Source of the DNA: Alligator mississippiensis
Taxonomy: Eukaryota > Chordata > Crocodylia > Alligatoridae
Length of the DNA: 64,000 bases
Reading direction: 5' to 3'
Assembly: GCF_030867095.1 (NCBI RefSeq)
Contig: NC_081832.1
Location: 60,373,444 to 60,437,443 of the forward strand
Under the pieces are notes generated by a model. It saw only the letters and a program-made list of their open reading frames with translations, did not search any database and had not been told where the DNA came from. This document shows positions 1 through 12,200 of this stretch, one piece after another. How positions within the stretch are numbered: the first letter of the stretch is position 1; each line of letters opens with the position of its first letter. The translations under genes and the position numbers were made by a program.

Positions 1-3000
1 ACTGGGATTTGCAGTGAGTTAGTGCCGTCCCCTCTATACTGACCTGAAAGACCAGTTGCAAACATTGTTCCTGGGAGAATCTATCAGACTCCTGGGTGTG
101 AAAAAGTGTGACTACCAGCCCAAAAGACCTGCACTTATTCTATAAGCTGGATGCAAGAATCATTTTACCCAGTGCTAAAATACAGGCACTTCTGGGCTGG
201 AGCAAGGCAGATGGTTGAACACCTGAAAGGGCAGGTCTTGTAAAGACTGAGAGAGCAAAGCATGCCATAGTCCTCTGACAAGGCCCCATGGTCTCCCCTG
301 CATTCACCTCAGTGAGTCAGGAGCATTCCCTCAGCAGGCCCAAAAGACCTGGAACCATTTTCCCCAGGATTCCCAGGTGTCCGAGTTGCAGAGGAGCAGG
401 GCTTGTTGGCACTGGCGCTTTTCATAATTGCACGGGTTAGTGGCTTGGCTGATTGTGTTTGAGCCCCTGCTGAGTTGGCAGGAAGGTTTGCTCAGTAGGG
501 AAATCTGACTTGATTTGATTTGATTAGAAGCAGAAGGATCCAGAAGAGCCATCAGTGGCATTCTGAAGGTCTGGGCTGCACTGCCTTGGTGCATGAGCAG
601 TGGTGGGTGGCACTGCTCCAAGGCAAGGCAATGTAGGGGCATGGCTAGGTGCACCATGAGGCTGGCTGTGGCCACCATCATGTAGAGATGTATTGGGGTA
701 GCAGAGCTTGGAAACAAGGCCTGGGCTAGAGGATGGCAGGATCAGGACCTGTCTGTTGCTTGGATGGCGCCCTGTCCTTGGGCAGTACCATGCCTGCTCT
801 CAGCAGGTAACGCTCTAAATTTATACACTCTTGCTCTCCCAGCAAGTAGAGGGGAAGCAGAGGACTCATCCTCTTCCTCTTCCCTCCCCCAAATGCCCAG
901 CTTTTCCTTGTCAGTGGAGGAGACAAAGAGAGTTCTCGTACACAAATGCTTCTACCCTCATGAGCATGCCTCACGCGCTCAGGTCCCGGCAGGCTTCCTC
1001 ACAAATCAGTGCTCACTCATCCCCTCAAAGCCTCAGCTCTGCTCCTGGAAGGCACCTGTGGCCTTCTATATCCCACATATACCCAGAGTCACACACTCAA
1101 CCCCATTACCAACTCCTGGCCACATAGGCACCTCCCTGACCCACAGCCTGACAGTGGAGAGAGACCACAGACAAATGCCAGAGTGCTTCACAATGTTGGC
1201 CCAACAATGGCTAACTTCAAGGGAGACAATTGCTGCTTAAGCAACAGGCTTGTGTACTGAAAGGAGGGGCAGACACGCTGGACTTGAAGGGGAGGACTTG
1301 CAAAGGCCTTTAAAGTGCTAATGAGATGCCTTGATGATGAGAGACAAAGATAGCAGCAAGAGGCCCTCCCAACAGATACACAGCCGGCCTACTGCTCCTG
1401 AAGATGAAAGAAACTTTATTGACAGAGGAGGGTGAAACCCAGGCACCAGTCTGCCCCTAATGAGGGGATGATGATTCCAGCTGTGAATACAGATGTTAAT
1501 AGGGCTCTACCACCAGACTGCATTCAGTCTGGCTGGCCTAAAGGGATGTCTTGACTGACTCTGTAAATACAGCATCTAGTCAGGTGACAGCACGCCCCCA
1601 CCAAATGCAGCCATGCCTGGTGTGGAATGCAATAGGTATTTACTAGCAGGCTGCCATGCTACATGGTCAGTCAGGGTGGGAAGAACAGAAAGCACCTCCT
1701 TGAAATGCACTGGTGGGGTGAACTTGCAGAAGGCAAAATAACCCATGCCCTAGGTTATGATGTGGCTGGGACACAGGAATCAATGTGCATGATCTTCCTA
1801 AAATTGCTACAGAGGCTCTGGTTTTGGGAGGTGCTCAGGAGTCAGCTTTGTAGCTCATGGAAAGAAGGGTAGGTAATGTGCTGCACATGCACAAATACCC
1901 TGCAGAAGTCCCCCTCCTCACACTATCTCTGGACAGCCTGCCTGTGACCATGTACAGGGAGGAGAAACAGAGACTAGGTGCTCTGCAAAGCACTACCTTC
2001 TCTTCTCCATGGCCTGCTGGAGATCAGGGGATGGACTGTGGTCCCAGTGCAGTGCACTCCCCGAGCATGCACACAGATGTAACAGCGCTGACAGCAGCCC
2101 CAAGGCTATGCTGGGGACACTCAGAATTTCCTTTTGAAGCAGCCACTGCACCGGGGCAGCCCACTGAGCTATGCCCTTGTCCTGTTGGAAAAGGATGTGT
2201 ATGAAGTTTTCAGGCAAGGCTCTAAATGGATCCAGCACTGAAGGACTTACCACCTTCCCCTGGGGGCAGAGGCAGCAGCTGGTGGGCACAGGGCGTTCTC
2301 TGCTCCGTGCCCCCGTGCCCTCAGAACCCTCATGCAATGGGTGCCCCTGGAGAACATCCATCTATGCCCAGCCCTGGTGCATGTACCCTGGTGGCCCACA
2401 TTGCCACTTCTCTGTACACAGGAACATGTGTGTGCCTGGCAGGCAGCCCAGCTCGCCATGTGCTAGCTTCCCCAGAGCTAGTGCTACCTTCTGTCCTCAG
2501 TGCCTTTGCTCCTCCTTTAGCAGGAAGCTGAAGTGCCAGGGCAGTTGGCAGTGGCAGAGAGAGTTGGGTAGGGTGTGCATTCTGCGCATTTGCTTTGTAC
2601 AGTGACCTCAACCTATTTCATGCACGGGACAAGAGCAAAGGCTCTCAGCATTTATAATAAATAACTTGCCATTGATTTTTCCAACGCAGCTCCTTTCAGT
2701 AGAAATGGCATGTTCAGAGCTGCTGGAGTGTGTTGTGCCCCTCCTGCTGCCCTTGCTCTCTGCTTGAGTACTGGCCCAGGGTCTGCCCCTCCTCCTCCCA
2801 TGGGGTCTGTTCATCCTGATGCATTATTCAGCTTTGCTCTCCTCTGCTGTGCAGGGTTGGGGCCTCAGGGGGCTCTGTTATCAAGTAATAATAAAACTGC
2901 ACCTTCTGGGCTTCATATACATTGGTCTGAGTTATTCTTCAAGCCCCATTTGCCCCTCTCCCAGAGGTAAATGGAGGTGAGAAGAGAAGCCTGGAAGCTG

Positions 3001-4679
3001 CTGAGGGAGGGAGGGTCAGAGCTGGGATTAGAAAATAGAAGTCACCAGCTCCCAGGCTTGTCTGCAGGGCAAATCTTTCTTACCAGCCTTCCTGTTCACA
3101 TTCAGAGTGTTTCCTCAAGCCCATCACCCCCATGTGCTACATGTCACAGTCCCTAGCTCTCTGCTGCATGACGATTTTCTCAGGGTGGAAGTGCTGATGC
3201 TGCTATGAGGTCTGTGGGTTCTTAGTACTGGTCCCAGGGGAAGCAAGCAGCAGCGATGTCTCCAGCGAAGGACTGCACAGATCTCACCTTTAGGGCTCAC
3301 AACAGGGTGGGAGATCTGCCACTTCTCCCCTTCTGAGTCACGTGCCCTGGCTCTTTGGTTATGCAGAGTATGTAATGGCTGAGTAACACTCTTTTCCCTC
3401 TCCATCCCTGCAATAATGGTTGAGCAGGTTGCCTCCACTGTCCCCAGCCTGCCTCTAGTCCTGCCAGAGCAGGGAGAGAGGACAAGGCAGGACAAGACCC
3501 TGAAGATGGAAATACTCATCTCCCACATCAATAAGAGCTCTTTGCAAAGATCCATTCACCCAGTAGGGAAATGTGACCAGCCCTGAGATGGAGGTGTTTA
3601 GCAGAGCCCAGTCACCCTAGATACCAGTTTGGCTCAAGAAGCGAAAACCAATCTAGAAGACAGAAAAATTTGCTAGGGAGGGTTTTAGAGAGGCTATGTG
3701 TAGTAATCCTAGAGGGAATCTGGCTGGGACTCACCATGTAATTTGGGAAGCCGAGCTTCCTCAACAGCTGAAAGGGCCTGAATTAGGCATAGGATTAATT
3801 GTTGAGCTGTGGGATCTCCCAGCATCTCAGCCTCTGAATTCACCTACATCCATCCAGAGCACAGTGTCCTTTGGCATCACCCAGTACTTCTAGCACAGGA
3901 GGTCACTGCAGCGCCTTAGGATTCCCTCATGTGTCTCCCATTCAAATCCTGACATTTCCCGTACCTGCATACTGAGATCAGCCAGACTAAGATGCAGGCA
4001 GAAGGAGCGCTGAAACTCTCTGGCTGGCTTGTTCTTTGTGCTGCTGCAGGCAGCAGGGAACAAGGGATGCCAGAGCCTCCTGTCCAACAGCCAACCTTCC
4101 CAGGTGACTGTCATGCCAAACTTTTTGCATCACAGGCACTGCAGGTCAGCAGACAGACAGTGCAGTTTTGCCATCTAGTGGCCAACCTGCGCATGTGTAA
4201 CAAAGCTTTGCACTGGATTCACTGCTGACATGGGACACTCAGGAATTCCTGCTTCCAGCTACTGAAAGCAAGAATCTCACAGCCCTTTTACATCAGAGCA
4301 TCAGTGTTTCTTACCTTCTGTGATTAGAGGAAGTATAATGAGCTGCAAAGAGAACTTATGAAGGAGCAAAGCCAATAGGATGAATAGTCCCTGCTGGACA
4401 GAAGCAATAGGATAGCATAGCCTCAGGAACCCTAGGTAGTCAATCCACTAGGAAGGTGATGATGATATACTTCACTGACAGTGTCTGTGCTGTGCTAGCA
4501 CTATGACAACTTACCTCCACCCCCATATGCACACACCCCGACCCAGTGCTGGAGTCAAAAGCATGGCATGCCCCCTTTCTCCAGAGTACTATTAAGGCTT
4601 TGTTGTTCTAGAGCGTGTTCTGTTCAGCATTACCAAGAGCACTTTAAAAACAACACTGCCTGAATGGCTTTTATGATAG
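1..4679. other. Intergenic or downstream DNA without a recognisable gene
   Basis: Only short open frames with no family resemblance are present on either strand. I see no conserved splice-bounded exon, no RNA gene and no clear recent transposon here. Confidence 0.5.
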
Positions 4680-4764
4680 TTTATTCCCCATGGATCAAGT
4701 GAGTTTGTTCTGTGAGTATATTTATATAGATGACACATAAGATATCATTCCATGTTAAATATTA

Positions 4765-4985
4765 ATAACAGTAATACCCTGCTCTTATACAGCACTCTTC
4801 ATCCATAAATCCAAAAGTGCTTTACTAAGGAGGTCAGTAGCATTATCACTGTTTTAAAGATGGGGAAACTGAGACACAGATGCGGGATCTGTTATGCCCA
4901 AGGTCACAAGATGGGCTGGGAATAAATCCAAAATGTCTTTTGAGTCCCAGGCCAGTACTCAGTCCATTAGATCACACTGCTAATA
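4765..4985 (-). repeat. MIR/CORE-type SINE remnant
   Basis: It carries the diagnostic block GATGGGGAAACTGAGACACAG followed by CCAAGGTCACA and a CCCAGG...CCATTAGATCACACTGC tail, as in MIR and related CORE-SINEs. It is diverged and has no target duplication I can see. The family is from memory, and orientation is uncertain. Confidence 0.55.
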
Positions 4986-5483
4986 CTCTTTAGAAAGATT
5001 CAGGTGCTGCTGTGTTGTCTATTTAAAGTGCTAGTCAAAGGAGTTGGCTCTGGTGTGCTGGAGATTGAGCAAGGACTGCAAAGGCAGCTGCTGGGCAGAT
5101 TTCCCCTGGCCCAGCTCCAGTCTCAGCTCTGTGTGCACCTCCATGGCTTGCTTGATCCTTGGTCTCTCTGTTGAGGTGGCCATAAGAGCATGAGCTACAG
5201 CCAGTTGTGGTGATGCTTTGAGGAGGTGTTCTTTGGTCTCTCGGTCATGCTCTAACCTCACAGACACCTTTCAGTAAGGACAGATTTTCTTCCAATTCAG
5301 AGGCCTCACTCTGTCAGGTAAATCACCCTTGCTTGAAGCTCATCTGCCTTCTGGCTTGATTCTGTCTCCTTTTCCTGTGTTACGCTTTTCTCCTTGTAAT
5401 TCATTTCAGTAAGTCCCAGTATGACAGAAGTCCACACGACCCCTCTCCTACTGCTACCCTCCCCCTTTCCCCCTCCCAAAGAA

Positions 5484-5705
5484 TCATAGGAAATTAGTGT
5501 TGGAAGGGACCTCAGGAGGTCACATCTAGTCCAACCCCCTGCTCAAAGCAGGACCACCCCAACTAGATCAAGCTGGGCCTTAAAAACCTCCAAATATGGA
5601 GATTCCACCACCTCTCTAGGTAACCTGTTTCAGTGCTTCACCACCCTCCTAGTGAGAAAGTTTTTCCTAATATCCAATTTCTTAACATCCCTTCATGGCT
5701 TCTAA
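5484..5705 (-). mobile_element. CR1 LINE 3' fragment
   Basis: It begins with AATCATAGGAAATTAG and contains TTGGAAGGGACCTCAGGAGG and TCTAGTCCAACCCCCTGCTC. This is the classic reverse complement of the CR1 3' end. It is 5' truncated, as usual for CR1. Confidence 0.85.
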
Positions 5706-6015
5706 GAAAACATGAGGACACACACAACAATGCAACTTCACACCCCCTCACTCAGGCCCTCATAGGCAACAACATACAAGACATCCTCACACCCACTCAT
5801 ACACACTCACGCTCACAAAGTCACTGTGCAAAATGCTATGGCAGCCGCTCTTGTCCTTCCCTTTCCCTAGGTGAGCTCTCAGCCCTGTGGGCCATTCGGT
5901 ATCCCTGCCATATCACTCCCCGGGTCCCCTCCCTGCATAGCAAGCCTCACTGGGGGGAACTGGGTCAGCAGGGGGATGAACAGCTCAGTTCTGAATCTGA
6001 GCATCCCTACTGTCT

Positions 6016-6249
6016 TTATGTTTGTTGAGTTGGTGGAGACCAAGCAGGCAAGCTCCACCCCAGTGGCTCCCAGGGAGGAACCATCACCAGGTAACTGGAA
6101 GGAACATAGCCCCTCTGTCCATTCACTTCCACCAGGCTCCAGTCCTTACTGCCCTTCTTATCATGAGGTTCCAGCACTGCCACCGGCTGCCCTGCCTGGA
6201 GGCTGACCTCCTGGGGGCTCCTGGCTGCAAACGAGAAACCGGCGACCAC
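6016..6249 (-). CDS. ARHGEF37: ARHGEF37 last coding exon (second SH3 domain and stop)
   Basis: Acceptor CTGTCCAG; 234 nt including the TAA stop at 6018-6016. Residues 621-697 hold SH3-2, with the alanine/phenylalanine-rich first strand, [31 protein letters not shown], and a short Pro-rich tail containing GWSLPAW. Confidence 0.94.
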   Translation of the reverse strand: MVAGFSFAARSPQEVSLQAGQPVAVLEPHDKKGSKDWSLVEVNGQRGYVPSSYLVMVPPWEPLGWSLPAWSPPTQQT

Positions 6250-9200
6250 CTGGACAGGACAAGAAGATACAGATAGAAAGCCCTCAGTGAAAAGAAGGCT
6301 CAAAGGGTGGAATGTGCCATGCCTGAGGGGAAGGGGAGAACAACTGCTATGTAAGCCTGCAAGAACCTCACCCCTCTAGGCTAGATAATTTCAGGGAAAT
6401 AAATACTGTACCTGGGACATGAGCATGTCTGCTGTGAGCCAAGAGCTCGGTGCTCAGTGCTGTACCCAGGTGTAGTGTAACATTACAGACAGAGTATTTG
6501 TGGTCATACATGCAAAGGATTAACCACATCTCATCCTTTTGAGCATTCTGTGCTCCCCATAGGGCCTTTCTTTTCTTTACACCAGGTGAGAGAGCTGCAT
6601 GTAGAAGTATGTGTACATCAGTGGAGGAGATAAAAAGAGTCCTTTCTTCTGCAGCATCAGGCGGTGACTACTGACAGAAAGAGAATACCAAGTAGCTGGG
6701 CCTTGAGCCAATCTGTTATCAGATCCCAGCTCCTCTGGAAGCTGTAATGCACAGGCACATATGCATAGGTATTGGTGTATAGTTGTACCTGCTGTGTGTG
6801 CTTGCATGTGCACTTGGGCAGATATATGCACAGAAACAGAGACTATGAATCTATTAATGAATAAACAGGCTGCTGCTATGTTTCCCACACCCACCTGGGA
6901 AGCCGGTGTGACAATGGGAACTGGAGGCCTGGGAGCTTCAGGAAAGGTGTAAGAGTGTCGTCTTCTCTCAGCTCTGTCATCTGGGGCTAGCGTCTGCATC
7001 CTGGGCTTTTGGCTTTGGTCCAGGTGATAGGGTTGGAGTTTTCCAGCAGGGACGTATCCTCGGGGACCTGCAGGGCACACGAACTACGTCAGAAAGAAAA
7101 CCACCATAGGTCCATATCATAGGGGAAGCATAGGCTACTTGCTACTGATGAAACACTTCTTTTTTGTGGGTATGGTTAGGGAAGCAAGAAAAGGGTAGCT
7201 GGCCATGGCCTGGCATAACACAGCTCTGCCAATGCACCTCTGCCCTGACCTGCATCTTTGAGTCATTGCACACAAGCTTAACTTGCTCCCTGGAAGAAAC
7301 CCATGAAGCACCAGGAGGCCCAGAGACCCTTCTTCCCAGGTCATGGTGCATCACAAATACTAGTGGGGAAAAGCTGAACATCACATACAGGTTCATTTAG
7401 TTGCAGACCTAGTACTGCTGGAAAAAAACAGGAGTGGGTTTGGGTCTGGCAAAAGCAGGGGAGAGTCACTGCTCATTCCTGTTTCATCCACAAAGTCCAG
7501 GAAGAGAGAGATGCACACAGCTTGAAGCTGCACCCATCTGCTCTCTCCCTCAACACCTTGGGATCTGCCCAGTGAGCTTCAGCAGCAATGCTTTCAAGCA
7601 AACCACCCAGCATACACACACACACCCTCAGGCCAACTTCTCTTAACCTTAGGGTTGCTTATTATTATGAGGGAGCTCTCAGTTGATGCAGACACAGAGT
7701 GATACACCAGAGTGGGATGCAGGGCAAGCACCCAGAGAAGAAGGGTTGCCCCACTGAGAAAAGAAATGCATCACAGACCCAGAGCAGCACCTGCTTTCCC
7801 ATGTCCCCATGGACAGAAGCTCTGTTGGGACATTTAATCCACCCGTAACACTGAACATTGGTAGAACACAAGTCTCCTGCTTGTTGTTCAAAACTGACCT
7901 AGGGAGGGGAGGGGCTCTCAATATCCCAGGGAAGAAGGAGGTCTCTGCAGTCCTCACATACCTCCAGCATCCACCAGCCATCTGTTAGTGTTGCCCTTAG
8001 TGTCCATGCCATGCAAGAGAGCCACAATCTGTCCCCTCTGCAGGGTCAGATCCAGGTCTTTGCTGCCACTGATGTTGCTTATCACTTGGTAGAGCTTGTC
8101 TGGACTGTGTTTGCTCACAAGTGAAAGGACCCTCCGCTCCTCCGCAGGGCTCAGAGACTAATAGAGAATGAGATACAAGCAGAACTTAGTCAGAAACGCC
8201 TTCCTCAGCTTGAGATCACACCTCCCTGGTTATTTTTCCCCATTTGTGGTATTATTACATCACTGTGAGTGGTCAGGGTAGGAACTCCTGTGGGCTGCTG
8301 TTAAACTTCTGATCTGCCTCAGGGTACCAAGCCAGGTCTGCAGAGCTGGAGACACCAGGCTTTTTTTGGTGGAAGTTTTCTGATTCAACTTTGACTACAT
8401 TGCCAAGGAGTCAAAGCCACTATCACAGCTAATGCAAAGGAACTGCAACCAGCTGTCTCTAGCTTCACTTCCTTTCCAATAGGGGTGGTTCATGTGAACT
8501 TGTGAACCACTGAGTATCTACTCAGACATCCGATCTCATCAGTTATGTGATGAGGTGAAGGGGAAAGGGAGGCAGGGGGAGGCCTTTTTCCAAGCTCCTA
8601 CCTGTACCAGAGGGCTTGGCATGACTGTCTCGAACTTCTGGCAGAAGGCATGAAGCTGGGTGCCAGACTGGCGTAATGTGTCTTCCACCATCTTCCAGAA
8701 AGTAGGGAGGGGAAGGTGGCTGTGTGGCAGCTGTGGAAAGAGACCCTGGGGTGAGAGAGAGCAGCAATGGGGAAAGAACACACAGAAAGAAACACACCGA
8801 AAGAGTGTAAATGAAGAGGGAAGAAGGAAAGGGAGAAGGAAGCAGGAGAGAATGGGTCTTAGAAGAACAGGCCCTGAAAGAACCTCTATCCATCAACTGT
8901 ATCTCTTCTCAGACTTTCAGTGTCTGAGAGTGTGAGATACTCTAGGACCTTACAGGAACACCTGTCCTGCCAGAGCTTTTTTGGAATGAATGACATTCTG
9001 GTTTGCTCAGGTGAACTCATCAGGGTGGGAGCTGTCTTCTTGTTCTTTTTGCACAGCACCCACCAGCAGTGAGGACTGGTCCATCACTGAGACCCCCAAG
9101 CCTCACCACAGTAGAAATAATGCTTCTCCTGAGTGGCTCTGTGGAACTGCACATGAGGTGGCAGGGTTACCCTGAGCAGTAATGAGGCCACCACTCTAGA

Positions 9201-12200
9201 CCTCCCAGGAAAGAGGGAAGACAAAACTGCGCAAAAAAAGTGATCCTCTGTGCCTTGGGCTATAGAGACTGGGAGACAGGGAGGCACCCCACTACCTAGA
9301 AAGAAACTAGCTGGTGCCTTGCATCATGCAAGCCTGGGTGAGGCAGCTGTACATTTAGGCCAGCCATGGGAACAACATGCTTGCATGCCATTACCTGGGC
9401 CAACTCCCTTGTAGTCTCTTCCAGCACCTTCTTGGCCAACTCCCTTTGAAGGGCTACAAGTGAGTTCAGTATCTGCCCCAGCAACTGCAGGGCCACCTGA
9501 TTAAACCTGGGGAGCTCAGACATGAGCAGGGCATTGATGGCAAGGTAGGTGTTCATAGCAGCTTCTTCATCATAGGTCACGCTGCCTGTCTCACTCTTCC
9601 GCTCCTGGATCTCCTCATAGTCAAGCAGCTTGTCTAGGCGCTTCTTGATCAGCTGTTGTGGCCCCTTCAGAGCATCTGTCAGGCTGCAGAGTGGCTGATA
9701 GACCACCCGGTTCAGCCGTCTCCTCTGTGGGACAAGAACCCAAAGGCACTGCTGTGAAATCCTCAAGAGGCAACCCAGTGTACCAGCCTGAGCACCTAGA
9801 ATAACCTGGGGGGGCACCCTCTGCTCTTCAGGTCTGTCAAGTCTTACAGCAGCTGAGCTTCTATCTCCTGCACAGGAGGCAGCTGTGAGACAAGGGAAAT
9901 CCCCATGTCTGCCAAAAGCTGAGGCAGAAAATGGGCAATGCTTTTGGGGATGCAAATTAGATAGCCAGGTTTTCCCACAATTTTACATTCTGACAGAGTT
10001 CTGGACTTCACTGCTCACTGTGAGCTGGTAAAAACAGCTCTATGTCACAATACCTGGGCAAGTGAAACATACTCACAAACTCTGGGAAGATGGTGAGGTG
10101 CAGGTTTCCTGCAAGGCAGCGATATTGCTGGACAGCTCCCTCTTCAATTTCTAGCTCACACTCATGTGGTTTGGAAATGAGGAACACCTAAAGTGGACAA
10201 GAAATGGACCTGAGAAATTGTACGTGTGCGCCCAAGCCTGGGACATCCCCAGAGCCATATTAGCCTCTCCTGAGCAACCTGAAAGCCACCTAGTTTGAAG
10301 GACAAGGGCCACAGAGATGCTTGCAAAGGGGTCACTTCCAGGACAGAGGGCAGAATGAGACCCTTACAGCCACTTGCAAATCCGATCCATTTGGTATGGG
10401 TCACCCAAACCTTCAGTCCTCTCTGGTTGTAAGCTAAAAGCTACAGCAGCTGTCCAACCCTCATAACAAATGCCCAGGGCACTCAGGCTAGTGTTCCCTA
10501 GGAAAACATATACCAATGTGCTGAGCCTGGCAGCACCAAGTAATCCCACAATATTGCCTTGGGGCATGACAGAAAGCTGGCATATGCTCAGGAGTCACTG
10601 CCCAAACCTCCTTTCTCCCAAGTGCACAAAGCAGTGTGCAGAACCACCCCCCACCAAGACACATGAGTGTACGCAGTCCAGTGCTTGCCAGCAGCCTAGC
10701 CAGAACCAGAGCCTCCCTCCTACTTTGAGACCCTGCTGCCAAGTTTCTAGTGCTATAGCATCGTCCCCTTTCCCAGTGCAATGGGAGATGCTTTGACACT
10801 GTCTGGAGTGCTGTGTCTGGAGCTGTGGCAGTGTGGCTGTCGGAGTCTTCCCTCACTACAGAGTTGTCTTAGGATCCCTGCCAGGGCAGGGCACCTGTGA
10901 CCAGTGGGAGGGGAGAGAAGCTGGACAGTTACTGGGAACAACCGAGCTCAAAGTGGATTTCATTCCACCTTTCCCATGAAGGGCAGTGTCTCCCCCAGTG
11001 CTGCAGCCCTCTATCACATTTCAACGCCAGTCTGGCTCAGACTGAGCTGAGGACTACAGTATTGCATGTAAGCTCCTTCTCTCTGCTCCTGGCTTCACAT
11101 CCCAGGGGATGAGTCACACTCTTGTTGCTACTGAAAAGGTCAGAGCCAGCAACAAAGAAGGTGGAAGGGGGAAACATCTTTGGCCTCTAAATCATAGGGC
11201 AGTTCTATTGGAGACATGCGTACTGCTTTTTGAGGCCTGGGGAAACTCCTGTGCAAATGCTGCTGCCCTGCTAGGATGGTACAAACAGAGGTTTAGCTCT
11301 CTGCTGGTCGCCCAGGTATAATACAGGCAGGTGTTCAGACCAAAGGGATCAAGGAGTGGCCAGCCTGCCAAATGGTGCATTGGAAGTCTGGGTCACTGCT
11401 GCCATAGGAATCGCATTGTCCCTTGATTTCATTTACATGTACAAGAGGATTTTACTTGGGCGGAGGTGGGGAGACATGACCCTCTGCTCTTTCCTCAGAT
11501 GATTCTACAGGTTCCTGGGAAACTGCATCTGATCCCTGCACTCATCTGCCTATGTCCCTGCCAGAGCCTAGGGCACTTACACACATGCATGGAAGCTGCA
11601 TCGACATGCTATAAATCCAGTGCGCCAGAGCAGACTACATGAATTGAGTCTGCTGGAGCACAGGAATTAATGTTTTCCAGCAGGCTCCAGCAACATGTGT
11701 ATCAGTGTCCCCACACTGAAAAATGTTGAAGGAGCTTTAGTTCAAGGTGCCCCGCCAACATTTTTTCAGTGTGGGGAAGCTGATACACATGATGCTCGGG
11801 CGCATTTAATTAGTGCAGCTCGCTAATCAAAGCACCCCCACCACCTCTCAGAGCACATCTGTAAATACCCTTAGTGTCTTGGGTGCTCAGTCCATTACCT
11901 GGCTGCTGGTGAAGTCTCCCATCTCACCCCTCTGGGGCCAATGCAGGGTTTTTGCCAATCTCAAGGGATGGGCCTTCACATCTGCCCAGGAAACTATGTC
12001 ATGTCTCACTGACGGGGAATGTTTCTAGATATTTAGGTTGTTTTCCTCTTATTAATTTCATCTAATTTCTCTCAGTCCAGTAAAGAATTCCTTCTTTTCT
12101 GTGGGTTTTAAACCCTTCCAAGATCTACAGGGAACCGAAATGGCTGTGCCTAAGCTGCTCCTGTGGGTTTCTAACCCTAGGCATTATGGTACATGTAGAT

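Larger units (their letters stand above)
4680..6015 (-). other. ARHGEF37: Probable ARHGEF37 3' UTR with a candidate poly(A) signal
   Basis: Downstream of the stop no further coding exon is visible. The nearest AATAAA I found on the minus strand is at 4685-4680, which would give a 3' UTR of about 1.3 kb. The stretch holds a CR1 piece (5484-5705) and a MIR-like SINE (4765-4985). The extent is inferred, not seen. Confidence 0.3.
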
